Source: JBDREA01 sp043820265 (GTDB taxonomy: Archaea; Altiarchaeota; Altiarchaeia; IMC4; JBDREA01). From it: 14,172 bases of DNA. Both the position numbers and the translations under genes were made by a program. A model generated the notes under the pieces. It had not been told where the DNA came from. It ran no database searches and worked only from the letters and a program-made list of their open reading frames with translations. The stretch spans positions 1 through 14,172 of the forward strand of contig JBDREA010000079.1 in the NCBI GenBank assembly GCA_043820265.1, in the 5' to 3' direction. Shown one piece after another: positions 7,577-14,081 of the stretch; within the stretch, counting starts at the first letter, position 1; the number at the start of each line of letters is the position of its first letter.

Positions 7577-7767
7577 TTTTTTATCCTCCAAAATTTATAA
7601 GGCTTCTTTTCTTCCAGATCGACCATGCCTTTGGAATGGGCGACCATCAAGTACTTCGAAACGGTCGTCGGCGAGCGGCCGAGGAACTCGGCGATTTCGG
7701 CGGTACAGATTCCTTCATTTGATTTTATCAATTCAACAATGTCCTCTTCGATGGAGTTGGCTTGCAT
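7573..7767 (-). CDS. Small winged-helix DNA-binding regulator coupled to a surface protein
   Basis: A 64-residue protein that is almost entirely one helix-turn-helix/winged-helix domain: EEDIVELIKSNEGICTAEIAE, then the recognition helix GRSPTTVSKYLMVAHSKG, then a wing ending in KPYKFWRIKK. It resembles the MarR/ArsR-like small archaeal regulators. It has no sensor or dimerisation domain, so it may act as a bare DNA-binding dimer. ATG 7767 is preceded by GGGGGAGGAAG, a strong Shine-Dalgarno ending about 7 bases upstream. A GTG at 7788 is in frame but lies upstream of that site. Its stop overlaps the next start as ATGA. It is most likely an autoregulator of this operon and perhaps of the related surface genes; that is inference. 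Confidence 0.85.
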   Translation of the reverse strand: MQANSIEEDIVELIKSNEGICTAEIAEFLGRSPTTVSKYLMVAHSKGMVDLEEKKPYKFWRIKK

Positions 7768-7914
7768 TTTTTTCTTCCTCCCCCACACAAAAAATTTGCC
7801 GCAAAAGCCAGCAAAAATGGCCTACGAAAGAACACATCAACTTAATCCAACAAACCCCACATAGAACACAGACACTCCCAAAACCGCACACTCCCCATGC
7901 GGCTTTAAATAATT
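7768..7914 (-). promoter_or_regulatory. Promoter and about 110-base leader of the regulator/surface-protein operon
   Basis: On the minus strand, AATTATTTAAAG (7903-7914) is a good TATA box and predicts a start near 7881. That leaves a leader of about 114 bases before ATG 7767, much longer than at the leaderless genes here. A second AT-rich box near 7925-7932 is possible. The leader is G/T-rich and has a direct repeat of GGGAGTG (7873-7879 and 7889-7895, 16 bases apart). It ends in a strong Shine-Dalgarno (7774-7784). Confidence 0.45.
7880..7906. repeat. Inverted repeat between TATA box and start site, candidate operator
   Basis: CCGCA (7884-7888) and TGCGG (7898-7902) are the core of a 9-bp inverted repeat with one mismatch and a 9-base spacer. 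It overlaps the edge of the TATA box and reaches the predicted transcript start, a typical repressor position. In the minus-strand RNA the mismatch becomes a G-U pair, so it could also be a 5' hairpin. Confidence 0.4.
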
Positions 7915-8000
7915 GATTATCGTGATTTAAAAAGCTATCGGTTCACGTTAATGAATTAAACTGAGGCAGGGTTTAATCGACTTAAAGAACAAATTCGCTG

Positions 8001-8007
8001 AAAAAAA
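8001..8007 (-). terminator. Oligo-T terminator after the 8018-10075 gene
   Basis: A run of seven T on the minus strand lies 10 bases after the stop codon. Oligo-T just past a stop is the usual archaeal termination signal. An AT-rich inverted repeat (ATTAAAC 7955-7961, GTTTAAT 7971-7977) follows further downstream. Confidence 0.55.
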
Positions 8008-8017
8008 GTCATGAAAT

Positions 8018-10075
8018 TCAGTTTCTACCCAGTCGCCCGCGTCTTTTGGTCTTAGGGTCAAATGCACTTTTAGGTTTAGGACCACTGTAGGTTTCTTTGT
8101 CTAAGAACTTATGCTTTTGCTTTTTATGTAGGACCACAGAAAGACCCAACAAGACCGCGGCAAATAGTATTATGACAAGATAGGCTGAAAAAATGATCAG
8201 ATAGTCCCTCTCTTTATACACTTCACCTGCCGCCACCTTCTGCTCAAACTCGGCATTTTCCCCTTCAGAATTCAGAAAAAATAGGTATCTTCCATCCTCG
8301 TCGATAAGATAAATCACTCGCCCATCCTGATTAGTAGTTAACTTAGACTCTTTACCTTGGGGAGTCGACACCCCGACTTTAAGATCAGATAACGGATTCC
8401 CGTTGGATTGCACCTCCAATATTATCCTTTTATCGGATATGGAAAAATTTGCGCTTAGAGGATGCGGCCTGACTTTAAATTCCTCGGTTGATGAAACATG
8501 ATCAGGCTTGGTAGCCCGTAACCGGTAGACACCCACAGTTTTGGCCTCGTATTCAATGCTTTCCTCAACAGAAACCGATTCAGAACTTGAGTCGGGTAAG
8601 GTGATCTCCAAATCGGCCCCCCCAGAAACGCTTATGTGCACTATATCACCTAACTCGACTTCACGGGAGCTTAAATCAAGGCTGAGTAAGCCGAAGGGCG
8701 TGAGCTTCAATGTGTTATCCCAATAATCAGCCTTTGAGACAACTACGTCATATTCCAGTCTGTCCTCAAACACAACCGAAGCCTCTCCTTCAGCGGAAGT
8801 TTGAGTCGAATAATCCGCTTGACTAACCTCTACTTTAGCGTTCGACACCGGCTTTCCAAGCTGGTCTTGCACCTTAAAAGTGATTCTTTGACCAATCAAC
8901 GGATTTTCTGGTGAAACCTTCACGGTGAACGAATTCTTCACTTCAAAGTCCTTGGTAACCGAACTAAACCTGCTTTTATCAACGGAAATGGAGTATTTTC
9001 CAACATCTGAGGCTTCGGTATAATAAACTTGACCGCTCTCAGAAGATACAAACGACTTCACAGACCCATCAGGTTTTGTGACAACGAGTTTCGCCCCTTC
9101 AATGGGCACTCCCCTGGATGAAAGCTTAAAGACGACCTGTTTTTTCGCCACCATCTTCTCCGGCGTCACCTCAAGTTCCAAGGGGGGCCTTTCAGATACA
9201 GTAAAACTTATGTTTTGACCCCAGAACTTCGTGCTCAACTCGCCGATTACGATGGTATACTCCCCAGGAGTGTCTAATGTGAAATTGGCTCCTCCTTCCC
9301 GGTTCTCGCAAGTCACGCATATATCCCCACTGCTATCTGCCACTTTAACACCAACCCCTGGAGGTACGCCGATCGTTATCAGTTCTCCCACGACAGGAAA
9401 GGCTGGAAATGGCCCGGACACCATAATGGGCGATTTAGCAAAGAAGTTGACATCCCCGCAATATCTGGTGTCCTCTATTTTCAACCTATAGCGCCCCCGC
9501 TTATCTGGCGTAAACGTATAGCTTCCCCCAGAACCAGACGAGGCGCTTTCGACCTCCTCGATGTTGTTGTAGATTATAGTGAATTTGATACCTGAAACCG
9601 GACTCCCGCCATCATAAAAGGTTATCCTAACGGGGTCGTTGTTTTCTGGCATTTCTGGAGTAAACCTGATTTCCGGCAGGTTCCCAACGCTGAAATCGAC
9701 CGACTTAGAATCAGTTACCCGGTCTGCCCTGAGAAGCTCTACTTTAAGTTCGTGCTCGCCACAACCAAGGGGTTCTTCCCTTTCCCCCAGCCATTCCTTT
9801 GTGACCTTTTTCTCGTCGTCGTCAGGATCGCCGCACCCTGGATTAAGTGTCTCGTACTCTTCGTCGTCAATATAAAGCACAAGCTGAGTCCCGCATGTGT
9901 CACCTGATAACATGATGTCGAAGTCGAAGTCCTTTACCTGATAAATCCCCTCCTTTTTACTGAGAGTCACAGGCTTTCCGTTATTGACTTCAATGTCTCT
10001 TATTGAGACGGCGCCTGCTAGCCCTGAAAGAAATAACAATAACAACACCACCCCCAAGATGATTTTTTTATGCAT
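8018..10075 (-). CDS. Surface protein with Ig-like repeats and C-terminal membrane anchor (paralogue C)
   Basis: A 685-residue protein with the same plan as the two other surface proteins but more diverged. It has a signal peptide (about 1-22), then an N-terminal region with Cys61, 81, 105 and 206. LGCGEHELKVELL matches GYDCGGHDIRVVV of paralogue A, and RYCGD matches GYCKE. Next comes VSGPFPAFPVVGE, the counterpart of IEGPFPSNPKVGE, with an extra CVTC pair (253, 256). Ig-like modules follow (for example SPENPLIGQRITF). One membrane helix (about 625-649) leads to a 36-residue basic tail, longer than in paralogue B. Three sequons are present (ANFT, QNIS, ANFS). ATG 10075 has AGGTG 5 bases upstream; an ATG at 10108 overlaps the TATA box and has no Shine-Dalgarno, so it is rejected. 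The gene has its own promoter, although the GNAT gene ends only 42 bases upstream. Confidence 0.85.
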   Translation of the reverse strand: MHKKIILGVVLLLLFLSGLAGAVSIRDIEVNNGKPVTLSKKEGIYQVKDFDFDIMLSGDTCGTQLVLYIDDEEYETLNPGCGDPDDDEKKVTKEWLGEREEPLGCGEHELKVELLRADRVTDSKSVDFSVGNLPEIRFTPEMPENNDPVRITFYDGGSPVSGIKFTIIYNNIEEVESASSGSGGSYTFTPDKRGRYRLKIEDTRYCGDVNFFAKSPIMVSGPFPAFPVVGELITIGVPPGVGVKVADSSGDICVTCENREGGANFTLDTPGEYTIVIGELSTKFWGQNISFTVSERPPLELEVTPEKMVAKKQVVFKLSSRGVPIEGAKLVVTKPDGSVKSFVSSESGQVYYTEASDVGKYSISVDKSRFSSVTKDFEVKNSFTVKVSPENPLIGQRITFKVQDQLGKPVSNAKVEVSQADYSTQTSAEGEASVVFEDRLEYDVVVSKADYWDNTLKLTPFGLLSLDLSSREVELGDIVHISVSGGADLEITLPDSSSESVSVEESIEYEAKTVGVYRLRATKPDHVSSTEEFKVRPHPLSANFSISDKRIILEVQSNGNPLSDLKVGVSTPQGKESKLTTNQDGRVIYLIDEDGRYLFFLNSEGENAEFEQKVAAGEVYKERDYLIIFSAYLVIILFAAVLLGLSVVLHKKQKHKFLDKETYSGPKPKSAFDPKTKRRGRLGRN

Positions 10076-10116
10076 CACGACACCTGGGTAAATTATGTCT
10101 ACAACCATATAAAAAC
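10076..10116 (-). promoter_or_regulatory. Promoter and RBS of the 8018-10075 surface gene
   Basis: On the minus strand, TTTTTATATGG (about 10106-10116) is a very good TATA box, centred about 36 bases before ATG 10075. The predicted transcript start near 10084 leaves a short leader that holds the Shine-Dalgarno AGGTG. Confidence 0.55.
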
Positions 10117-10117
10117 A

Positions 10118-10612
10118 TCATTTATTGTCGGATTCAGATGTATTTGAAAAATAGACCATTTGATACACGGTTTCCTTTTTTTTCGTGTATTTCTTCAATA
10201 AAGCTTCCCCTGTGAATCCGAGCTTTCGAAAGAATTCCTTGGCTCTCTCGTTGCCTTCCTTAACTCTCACAACCAACCTGTGAATACCTTGTTCGGATAG
10301 AAACTCGATTGCCTCGGATGCGAGTCTTGAACCTACTCCCTTGCTTTCGAATGGGGGGTCAATCCCTATGGGTCCAAGCTCCGCCCGTCCTACCGAGAGA
10401 TAATATAGGATTCCTGCAAATCCCACAACACTGCCCTGACAAACCGCCACATACAATCTAAAATCAGGTCTTTTTGAGATTTCAGCAAGAAAATCCGCTG
10501 TTATCTCAACCTCCTCAAACCATTGTTTACAGGCTGAATGGATATTTATGATAGCTTCTTCGTCCCCTGGGGCGAAGTCCCTTACTATGACAATTTCTTT
10601 TTGCTCTTCCAT
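10118..10612 (-). CDS. GNAT-family N-acetyltransferase
   Basis: A 164-residue single-domain protein of the Gcn5-related acetyltransferase fold, which moves an acetyl group from acetyl-CoA to an amine. The acetyl-CoA motif A is clear: the strand AELGPIGIDPPF, then SKGVGSRLASEAIEF (Q/RxxGxG/A type, about residues 90-104). Motif B is NERAKEFFRKLGF (121-133). The substrate cannot be told; protein N-termini, small amines or metabolites are all possible. ATG 10612 is the natural start. The gene is divergent from apgM and lies just upstream of a surface-protein gene in the same direction, but nothing ties it to that function. Confidence 0.9.
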   Translation of the reverse strand: MEEQKEIVIVRDFAPGDEEAIINIHSACKQWFEEVEITADFLAEISKRPDFRLYVAVCQGSVVGFAGILYYLSVGRAELGPIGIDPPFESKGVGSRLASEAIEFLSEQGIHRLVVRVKEGNERAKEFFRKLGFTGEALLKKYTKKKETVYQMVYFSNTSESDNK

Positions 10613-10671
10613 GCCTGTTCAATAGTTATAATACTGCATTCAAGTATTATATTTTATACAAAGGATTTAGA
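10613..10671. promoter_or_regulatory. Divergent promoter region of the GNAT gene and apgM
   Basis: A 59-base gap between divergent genes. The AT-only stretch TATTATATTTTATA (10645-10658) reads as a TATA box in both directions. For the GNAT gene it predicts a start near 10622. For apgM it predicts a start close to the ATG, which also has AAGGAT (10661-10666) as a Shine-Dalgarno. A second AT-rich box lies near 10625-10632. The two genes may share one promoter core. Confidence 0.45.
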
Positions 10672-11892
10672 ATGGATCGAAAGATTATAATACTCATAGG
10701 GGACGGTATGGGAGATTATCCCTCAAAGGAACTAGACGGATTAACGCCTCTAGCTTCAGCAAATACACCATATATGGATGAAGTGGCTAAACTGGGAACC
10801 TGTGGAACCCTTAAAACTCTGGGTGATGGAATGCCTCTGGGCTCAGACATTGCGTGTATGAATCTGCTGGGTTACGACCCAATAAAGTATTATCCTGGAG
10901 GAAGGGGGCCCTTTGAGGCTGAAGCTTTAGGGCTTGAAATGGATGAAGGGGATCTTATTTTCCGCGCTAATTTGGTATGTAGCTCAGACTCGAAGATGAT
11001 GGACCACAGTGCAGGCCACATCACAACCGAAGAGGCAGAAGAACTTATCAAAGCAGTTGAATCGGAATTGGGTACATCTGAGATCTCTTTTCATCCGGGA
11101 GTAAGTTACCGCCACATATGCAGGATAACGGATTCAGAAATCCAGCCTGAAGAATTAACCTGCACTCCACCACACGACATTCTGAGAAGAGAATTAAGCG
11201 AGTACTGGATAAAAGGAAAAACGGATAAGGCAAAATCCCTAAGCCAAAAACTCAACAGGTTAATGGAGAAGTCTCAGGAAGTTCTCGAATCTCATCCCAT
11301 AAACAGGAAGAGGATGATGGACGGCCTGCCTTCCGCCAATATGATCTGGCTTTGGGGTCAGGGGAAAAAACCTGTTCTCCCCTCATTTGCAGAAAAGTAT
11401 GGATTAAAGGGATCGATGATTTCTGCAGTAGACCTCGTAAAGGGCATGGCGTCGCTGGTCGGCTTAAAGGCAATCCACGTCGAGGGCGCCACAGGATACC
11501 TTGACACAAACTTCAAGGGCAAAGTCGAAGCCGCATTAGATTCCCTTAAGAAAAAAGACTTTGTCTATGTGCATGTCGAAGCGCCCGACGAAGCCTCCCA
11601 TGAGGGGAGCCTTAAAAAGAAGATAGAGGCCATCGAGTTGTTCGACAAAAAGATTGTTAGGCCCATTCTTTCCGGTTTAAGGAAGGAAGGCTACATCTTC
11701 AATCTGGCAGTGCTTTGCGACCACTACACGCCAATATCTGTGAGAACCCATACATCGGATCCTGTACCATTTGCCGTATATAAGAGCGACCAGAAAGGAG
11801 ACGAGGTAAAGGCTTTTTCAGAGAAGGATGCATCAAACGGAGGCTTCGGTGAAAGGGCCGGCCTTGAATTCATGAAATTGCTCCTAAAATAA
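10672..11892 (+). CDS. apgM: 2,3-bisphosphoglycerate-independent phosphoglycerate mutase, archaeal type
   Basis: Interconverts 3- and 2-phosphoglycerate in glycolysis and gluconeogenesis, with a phosphoserine intermediate and two metal ions (usually Mn), in the cytoplasm. The 406-residue length is right for the archaeal family of the alkaline phosphatase superfamily. The metal-site motif GDGMGD comes at about residues 10-15 and the nucleophile Ser58 in MPLGSDIACMNLLGYDP. Further on are DHSAGH (111-116), ANMIWLWGQGKKP (222-234), EAPDEASHEG with Asp306 and His310, CDHYTP with Asp350 and His351, and RTHTSDPVPF with His360. All key residues appear intact. The start has a Shine-Dalgarno (AAGGAT). 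It is followed by the PRPP synthetase gene on the same strand, which has its own promoter. Confidence 0.95.
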   Translation: MDRKIIILIGDGMGDYPSKELDGLTPLASANTPYMDEVAKLGTCGTLKTLGDGMPLGSDIACMNLLGYDPIKYYPGGRGPFEAEALGLEMDEGDLIFRANLVCSSDSKMMDHSAGHITTEEAEELIKAVESELGTSEISFHPGVSYRHICRITDSEIQPEELTCTPPHDILRRELSEYWIKGKTDKAKSLSQKLNRLMEKSQEVLESHPINRKRMMDGLPSANMIWLWGQGKKPVLPSFAEKYGLKGSMISAVDLVKGMASLVGLKAIHVEGATGYLDTNFKGKVEAALDSLKKKDFVYVHVEAPDEASHEGSLKKKIEAIELFDKKIVRPILSGLRKEGYIFNLAVLCDHYTPISVRTHTSDPVPFAVYKSDQKGDEVKAFSEKDASNGGFGERAGLEFMKLLLK

Positions 11893-11898
11893 TAATGC

Positions 11899-11930
11899 TT
11901 TTTATCTTTTTAGTCAAATAGGTTGCCGTT
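11899..11930 (+). promoter_or_regulatory. Leaderless promoter of the PRPP synthetase gene
   Basis: TTTTTATC (11899-11906) is centred about 27-28 bases before ATG 11931, so the transcript should begin at or next to the start codon. AGGTT at 11920-11924 is a possible weak ribosome site if transcripts run through from apgM. Confidence 0.5.
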
Positions 11931-12791
11931 ATGTTAGTCTTTTCCGGATTGAGCTCAGGGGAACTCGCAGCAAAAGTCATAAATAAAGGCGGCTTCTTTG
12001 AGGGGCCGATTGAAAGAAACGTTTTCCCAGACGGCGAGCTTTATCTAAGGATCGGAACAGATATAAAAGGAGATGAATGCACGGTTGTTTCCTCGATAAA
12101 ATCAAACAACGACTTGGTTGACTTGCTGCTTCTACTTGATGCTTTAAGAGACCAGGGAGCCGGAAAGATCATCGCCGTCCTACCCTACCTCACCTACGCC
12201 CGCCAGGATAAAATCTTTGTCCAAGGCGAAGGCCAGAGCGCCAAGACGGTTGTCAAGCTCATCAGCGGTTTAGCCGATGAAATATGGACTATGAACTGCC
12301 ATTTCCTTGACACAGAAGGTGAAGGAGAATTCAAAGGATACAAAATAAAAAACCTGGACGGATTTCCGCTTTTAGGGAAATACTTCACAGAAAAATTGGA
12401 TGATCCAGTCCTCATCGCACCGGACAAGGGGAGCCTTGAATACGCCAAGCGGGCTGCAAATATCATAGGCTGCGAATTCGACTTCCTCTCAAAGAAGAGG
12501 ATTTCCTCCAAGGCTGTCGAATACGAAAAAAAAGAGCTGGATGTGGCAAAAAAAGACGTCTTGATACTAGACGACATCATCTCGACTGGTGGGACGATAA
12601 TATCTGCCGCGAACTTCATCAGAAAATACAATCCAGCATCCATCAACGTGGGATGCGTCCACGGAGTATTTGCCACTGGGACGAGGGACCTGAAAAAGAC
12701 GGTCGACCGGCTGATATGCACCGACACAATCCAAAGGCCCGAGAGCAAGGTCTCGGTCGCCGAACTGATAGCTGAAGAGTTAAGAAAGTGA
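11931..12791 (+). CDS. prs: Ribose-phosphate pyrophosphokinase (PRPP synthetase)
   Basis: Makes 5-phosphoribosyl 1-pyrophosphate from ribose 5-phosphate and ATP, the precursor for purines, pyrimidines, NAD, His and Trp. The 286-residue length fits the short archaeal enzymes, below the roughly 315 of bacterial class I enzymes. Motifs in order: FPDGELYLRI (about 32-41), the nucleotide loop LPYLTYARQDKIF (84-96), the metal-site histidine in MNCHFLD (His124), APDKGSLEYAKRA (163-175), the catalytic flexible-loop SKKRIS (187-192), and the PRPP-binding loop VLILDDIISTGGT (210-222). All are intact. The final codons overlap the start of the DUF192 gene as GTGA, so the two are probably translated together. 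Confidence 0.95.
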   Translation: MLVFSGLSSGELAAKVINKGGFFEGPIERNVFPDGELYLRIGTDIKGDECTVVSSIKSNNDLVDLLLLLDALRDQGAGKIIAVLPYLTYARQDKIFVQGEGQSAKTVVKLISGLADEIWTMNCHFLDTEGEGEFKGYKIKNLDGFPLLGKYFTEKLDDPVLIAPDKGSLEYAKRAANIIGCEFDFLSKKRISSKAVEYEKKELDVAKKDVLILDDIISTGGTIISAANFIRKYNPASINVGCVHGVFATGTRDLKKTVDRLICTDTIQRPESKVSVAELIAEELRK

Positions 12792-13240
12792 AGGCTATTT
12801 CAAGCATAATTCTAGTAGCATTAATTGTATCAGCTTTAGGCTGCTTAAGTCAAACCCCCCAGCCGACTCCGAGCCCGCCGGCAGAAGTGTGTTTTTCAAC
12901 CGGCGACTGCGTAACAGTTGAGATCGCAGACGAACCGGCTGAGACGAGCAGAGGACTGATGTTCAGGCAGAAACTCGGAGCGGACGAGGGAATGCTTTTC
13001 ATATTCCCGTCTGAAGTCGTGCAAAAGTTCTGGATGAAAAACACGCTGATACCCCTTGACATGCTCTGGATAACAGAAAACGGAAAAATAATTTTTATCG
13101 AACACGACGTCCCACCCTGCAAGTCCGACCCCTGCCCCACCTATGGGCCAGACGAACCAGCCAAATACGTACTGGAAGTCAATGCAGGATACATAAAAGA
13201 ACACGGACTAAAAGTGGGAGACACATTGAAACTGCCCTGA
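12788..13240 (+). CDS. DUF192-family lipoprotein
   Basis: A 150-residue predicted lipoprotein: the signal peptide ends in the lipobox SALGC (Cys19), followed by a Pro/Thr/Gln-rich linker. The DUF192 domain has RGLMFRQKLGADEGMLFIF (about 55-73), the hallmark FWMKNTLIPLDMLWI (81-95), and the cysteine pair CKSDPCPTY (Cys111, Cys116), which is common in the family. It ends with KYVLEVNAGYIKEHGLKVGD. The family is widespread; its biochemical role is unknown. The start is GTG 12788, overlapping the prs stop as GTGA. No ATG alternative would keep the signal peptide. A second pair, Cys35 and Cys41, could form a disulfide. No functional link to PRPP synthesis is evident; the pairing may be only positional. 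Confidence 0.9.
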   Translation: MKAISSIILVALIVSALGCLSQTPQPTPSPPAEVCFSTGDCVTVEIADEPAETSRGLMFRQKLGADEGMLFIFPSEVVQKFWMKNTLIPLDMLWITENGKIIFIEHDVPPCKSDPCPTYGPDEPAKYVLEVNAGYIKEHGLKVGDTLKLP

Positions 13241-13266
13241 AATATTAAGAAAATATTCGATAGGGG

Positions 13267-13286
13267 CAGGTTTTTTCATCTTCCTG
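13267..13286 (+). terminator. Possible T-run terminator after the prs-DUF192 operon
   Basis: A run of six T (13271-13276) lies about 30 bases after the DUF192 stop, between CAGG (13267-13270) and CCTG (13283-13286), which could pair weakly. An oligo-T signal is the more likely active part. Confidence 0.4.
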
Positions 13287-13290
13287 TTAA

Positions 13291-13320
13291 TTTTTATGTA
13301 TTGCGTGTGTATTACTTTTT
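13291..13320 (+). promoter_or_regulatory. Leaderless promoter of the toxin-antitoxin operon
   Basis: TTTTTATGTA (13291-13300) is centred about 26-27 bases before ATG 13321, and there is no Shine-Dalgarno, which fits a leaderless transcript. No clear palindrome for antitoxin autorepression was found here. Confidence 0.5.
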
Positions 13321-13545
13321 ATGGAGACTGTCAATATTCGGCTGCCGGAAGAGCAGCTTAGGATGATGGACAAAGAGGTCAAACGAAGGCATTTTCCCTC
13401 CCGCTCCGAGTACGTGAGGGAGGCTCTGAGAAGGATGAGGGAAGAAGCACTTGAACTCAGCGATGAGACAGTATCTGCAATAAAAACGGCCAGAAAGCAG
13501 AGGGGAGTTCCCGCAGAAAAAGTCTTCAGGGAACTTGGGATATGA
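13321..13545 (+). CDS. Ribbon-helix-helix antitoxin of a type II toxin-antitoxin pair
   Basis: A 74-residue protein. Residues 1-45 are a ribbon-helix-helix (CopG/Arc-like) DNA-binding domain: the strand METVNIRLPEEQL, then helices with RSEYVREALRRMREE. The C-terminal part (about 46-74, with SDETVSAIKTARKQRG) should wrap the toxin. It is expected to neutralise the downstream RelE-family toxin and repress the operon as a dimer. The stop overlaps the toxin start as ATGA, the usual arrangement. Start ATG 13321 is set by the leaderless promoter spacing and the family N-terminus. Confidence 0.9.
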   Translation: METVNIRLPEEQLRMMDKEVKRRHFPSRSEYVREALRRMREEALELSDETVSAIKTARKQRGVPAEKVFRELGI

Positions 13546-13802
13546 CATTCCAAATAGAAATCAAGCCTGAAGCCATCAAAGACCTCCAACGACTCGACCG
13601 AAAGATAATAAAACAAATCAAAGAAAAACTCGAACAGATCAAACCTAATCCAGCCCGCCACCTTAAATGGATTAACCGCTACAATGTATTCTGCCTTAGA
13701 GTAGGCGACCACCGAATCTTCATCGACCTAGACGCAAACAAAAAATTGATTTCAATCCTAACAATCAGACACAGAAACAAAGCCTACAGAGGATGGAAAT
13801 AA
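13542..13802 (+). CDS. RelE/ParE-family toxin
   Basis: An 86-residue protein with the RelE/ParE fold: the first strand FQIEIKPEA, a two-helix hairpin (KDLQRLDRKIIKQIKEKLEQI), then the core sheet CLRVGDHRIFIDLDANKKLISILTIRHRNKAYRG. Arg53, Arg58, Arg76 and His77 are candidates for the basic catalytic surface of an archaeal RelE mRNA interferase that cuts ribosome-bound mRNA. The C-terminal tail is complete, so the toxin appears intact. It is partnered with the ribbon-helix-helix antitoxin just upstream. RelE-type is favoured over ParE from the RHR motif near the end, but the target is inference. Confidence 0.88.
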   Translation: MTFQIEIKPEAIKDLQRLDRKIIKQIKEKLEQIKPNPARHLKWINRYNVFCLRVGDHRIFIDLDANKKLISILTIRHRNKAYRGWK

Positions 13803-13897
13803 AAAAAGAAGACGCCCATAATCGACGAATCGAAAAAAGAGAAGTTTGTTTCGCTTTTCTGTTGTAAACACGAAACCTGGATTTCTCCCCCATATCC

Positions 13898-13928
13898 TTT
13901 TATTGCCTTCTTTTCTTATCGATAAACA
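13898..13928 (+). promoter_or_regulatory. Leaderless promoter of the short ORF at 13929
   Basis: TTTTATTG (13898-13905) is centred about 27 bases before ATG 13929, the same spacing as at prs and the antitoxin gene. There is no Shine-Dalgarno. This supports the ORF being a real gene. Confidence 0.45.
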
Positions 13929-14081
13929 ATGAAACGGGGGGAAGAATCAGAATTCGTACCATTCTCAACCAAGAATACTAAAATCCTCTTAGAACTCGTT
14001 GCCAGAGAAAAATGGTTTGAATTCTTCAAAGAAATAAATATCCCCACAGCTGAGCTGTGGGGTATTCAGTGTGTTATGTAG
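13929..14081 (+). pseudogene. 5' part of a gene, probably cut by a mobile-element end
   Basis: An unrecognised reading frame. From ATG 13929 it encodes about 37 residues of ordinary protein-like sequence, including STKNTKILLELVAREKWFEF, rich in Lys, Glu and Phe and probably helical. It then runs into the hairpin at 14042-14062 and ends 13 codons later at TAG 14081. The well-placed promoter and sudden end fit a gene broken by insertion, with the rest beyond the window. It could also be a genuine 50-residue protein. Confidence 0.4.
14042..14062. repeat. Perfect 10-bp-stem hairpin, likely IS200/IS605-type end
   Basis: CCCCACAGCT and AGCTGTGGGG are exact inverted copies around a single G, so the real loop would be three or more bases. 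A C-rich stem like this, 3 bases after the stop of a reading frame pointing out of it, is typical of the subterminal hairpins bound by TnpA transposases at IS200/IS605 ends. As RNA it could also serve as a bidirectional terminator. Confidence 0.5.

Noticed and set aside
7577..7591. TTG start at 7591 for paralogue B
   Set aside because: The GGAGG ribosome site lies between it and the ATG at 7576, so the ATG is the start.
10076..10108. Earlier ATG at 10108 for the 8018-10075 surface protein
   Set aside because: It lies on the TATA box, has no Shine-Dalgarno and puts extra residues before a clean signal peptide; ATG 10075 has AGGTG.
12194..12748. 184-residue minus-strand ORF opposite prs
   Set aside because: Antisense to a gene with all PRPP synthetase motifs intact; no start signals or family features.
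13803..13897. Additional gene or strong terminator after the toxin gene
   Set aside because: The stretch is AT-rich with T-rich patches (for example 13844-13860) that could end transcription, but no convincing hairpin or coding frame was found.
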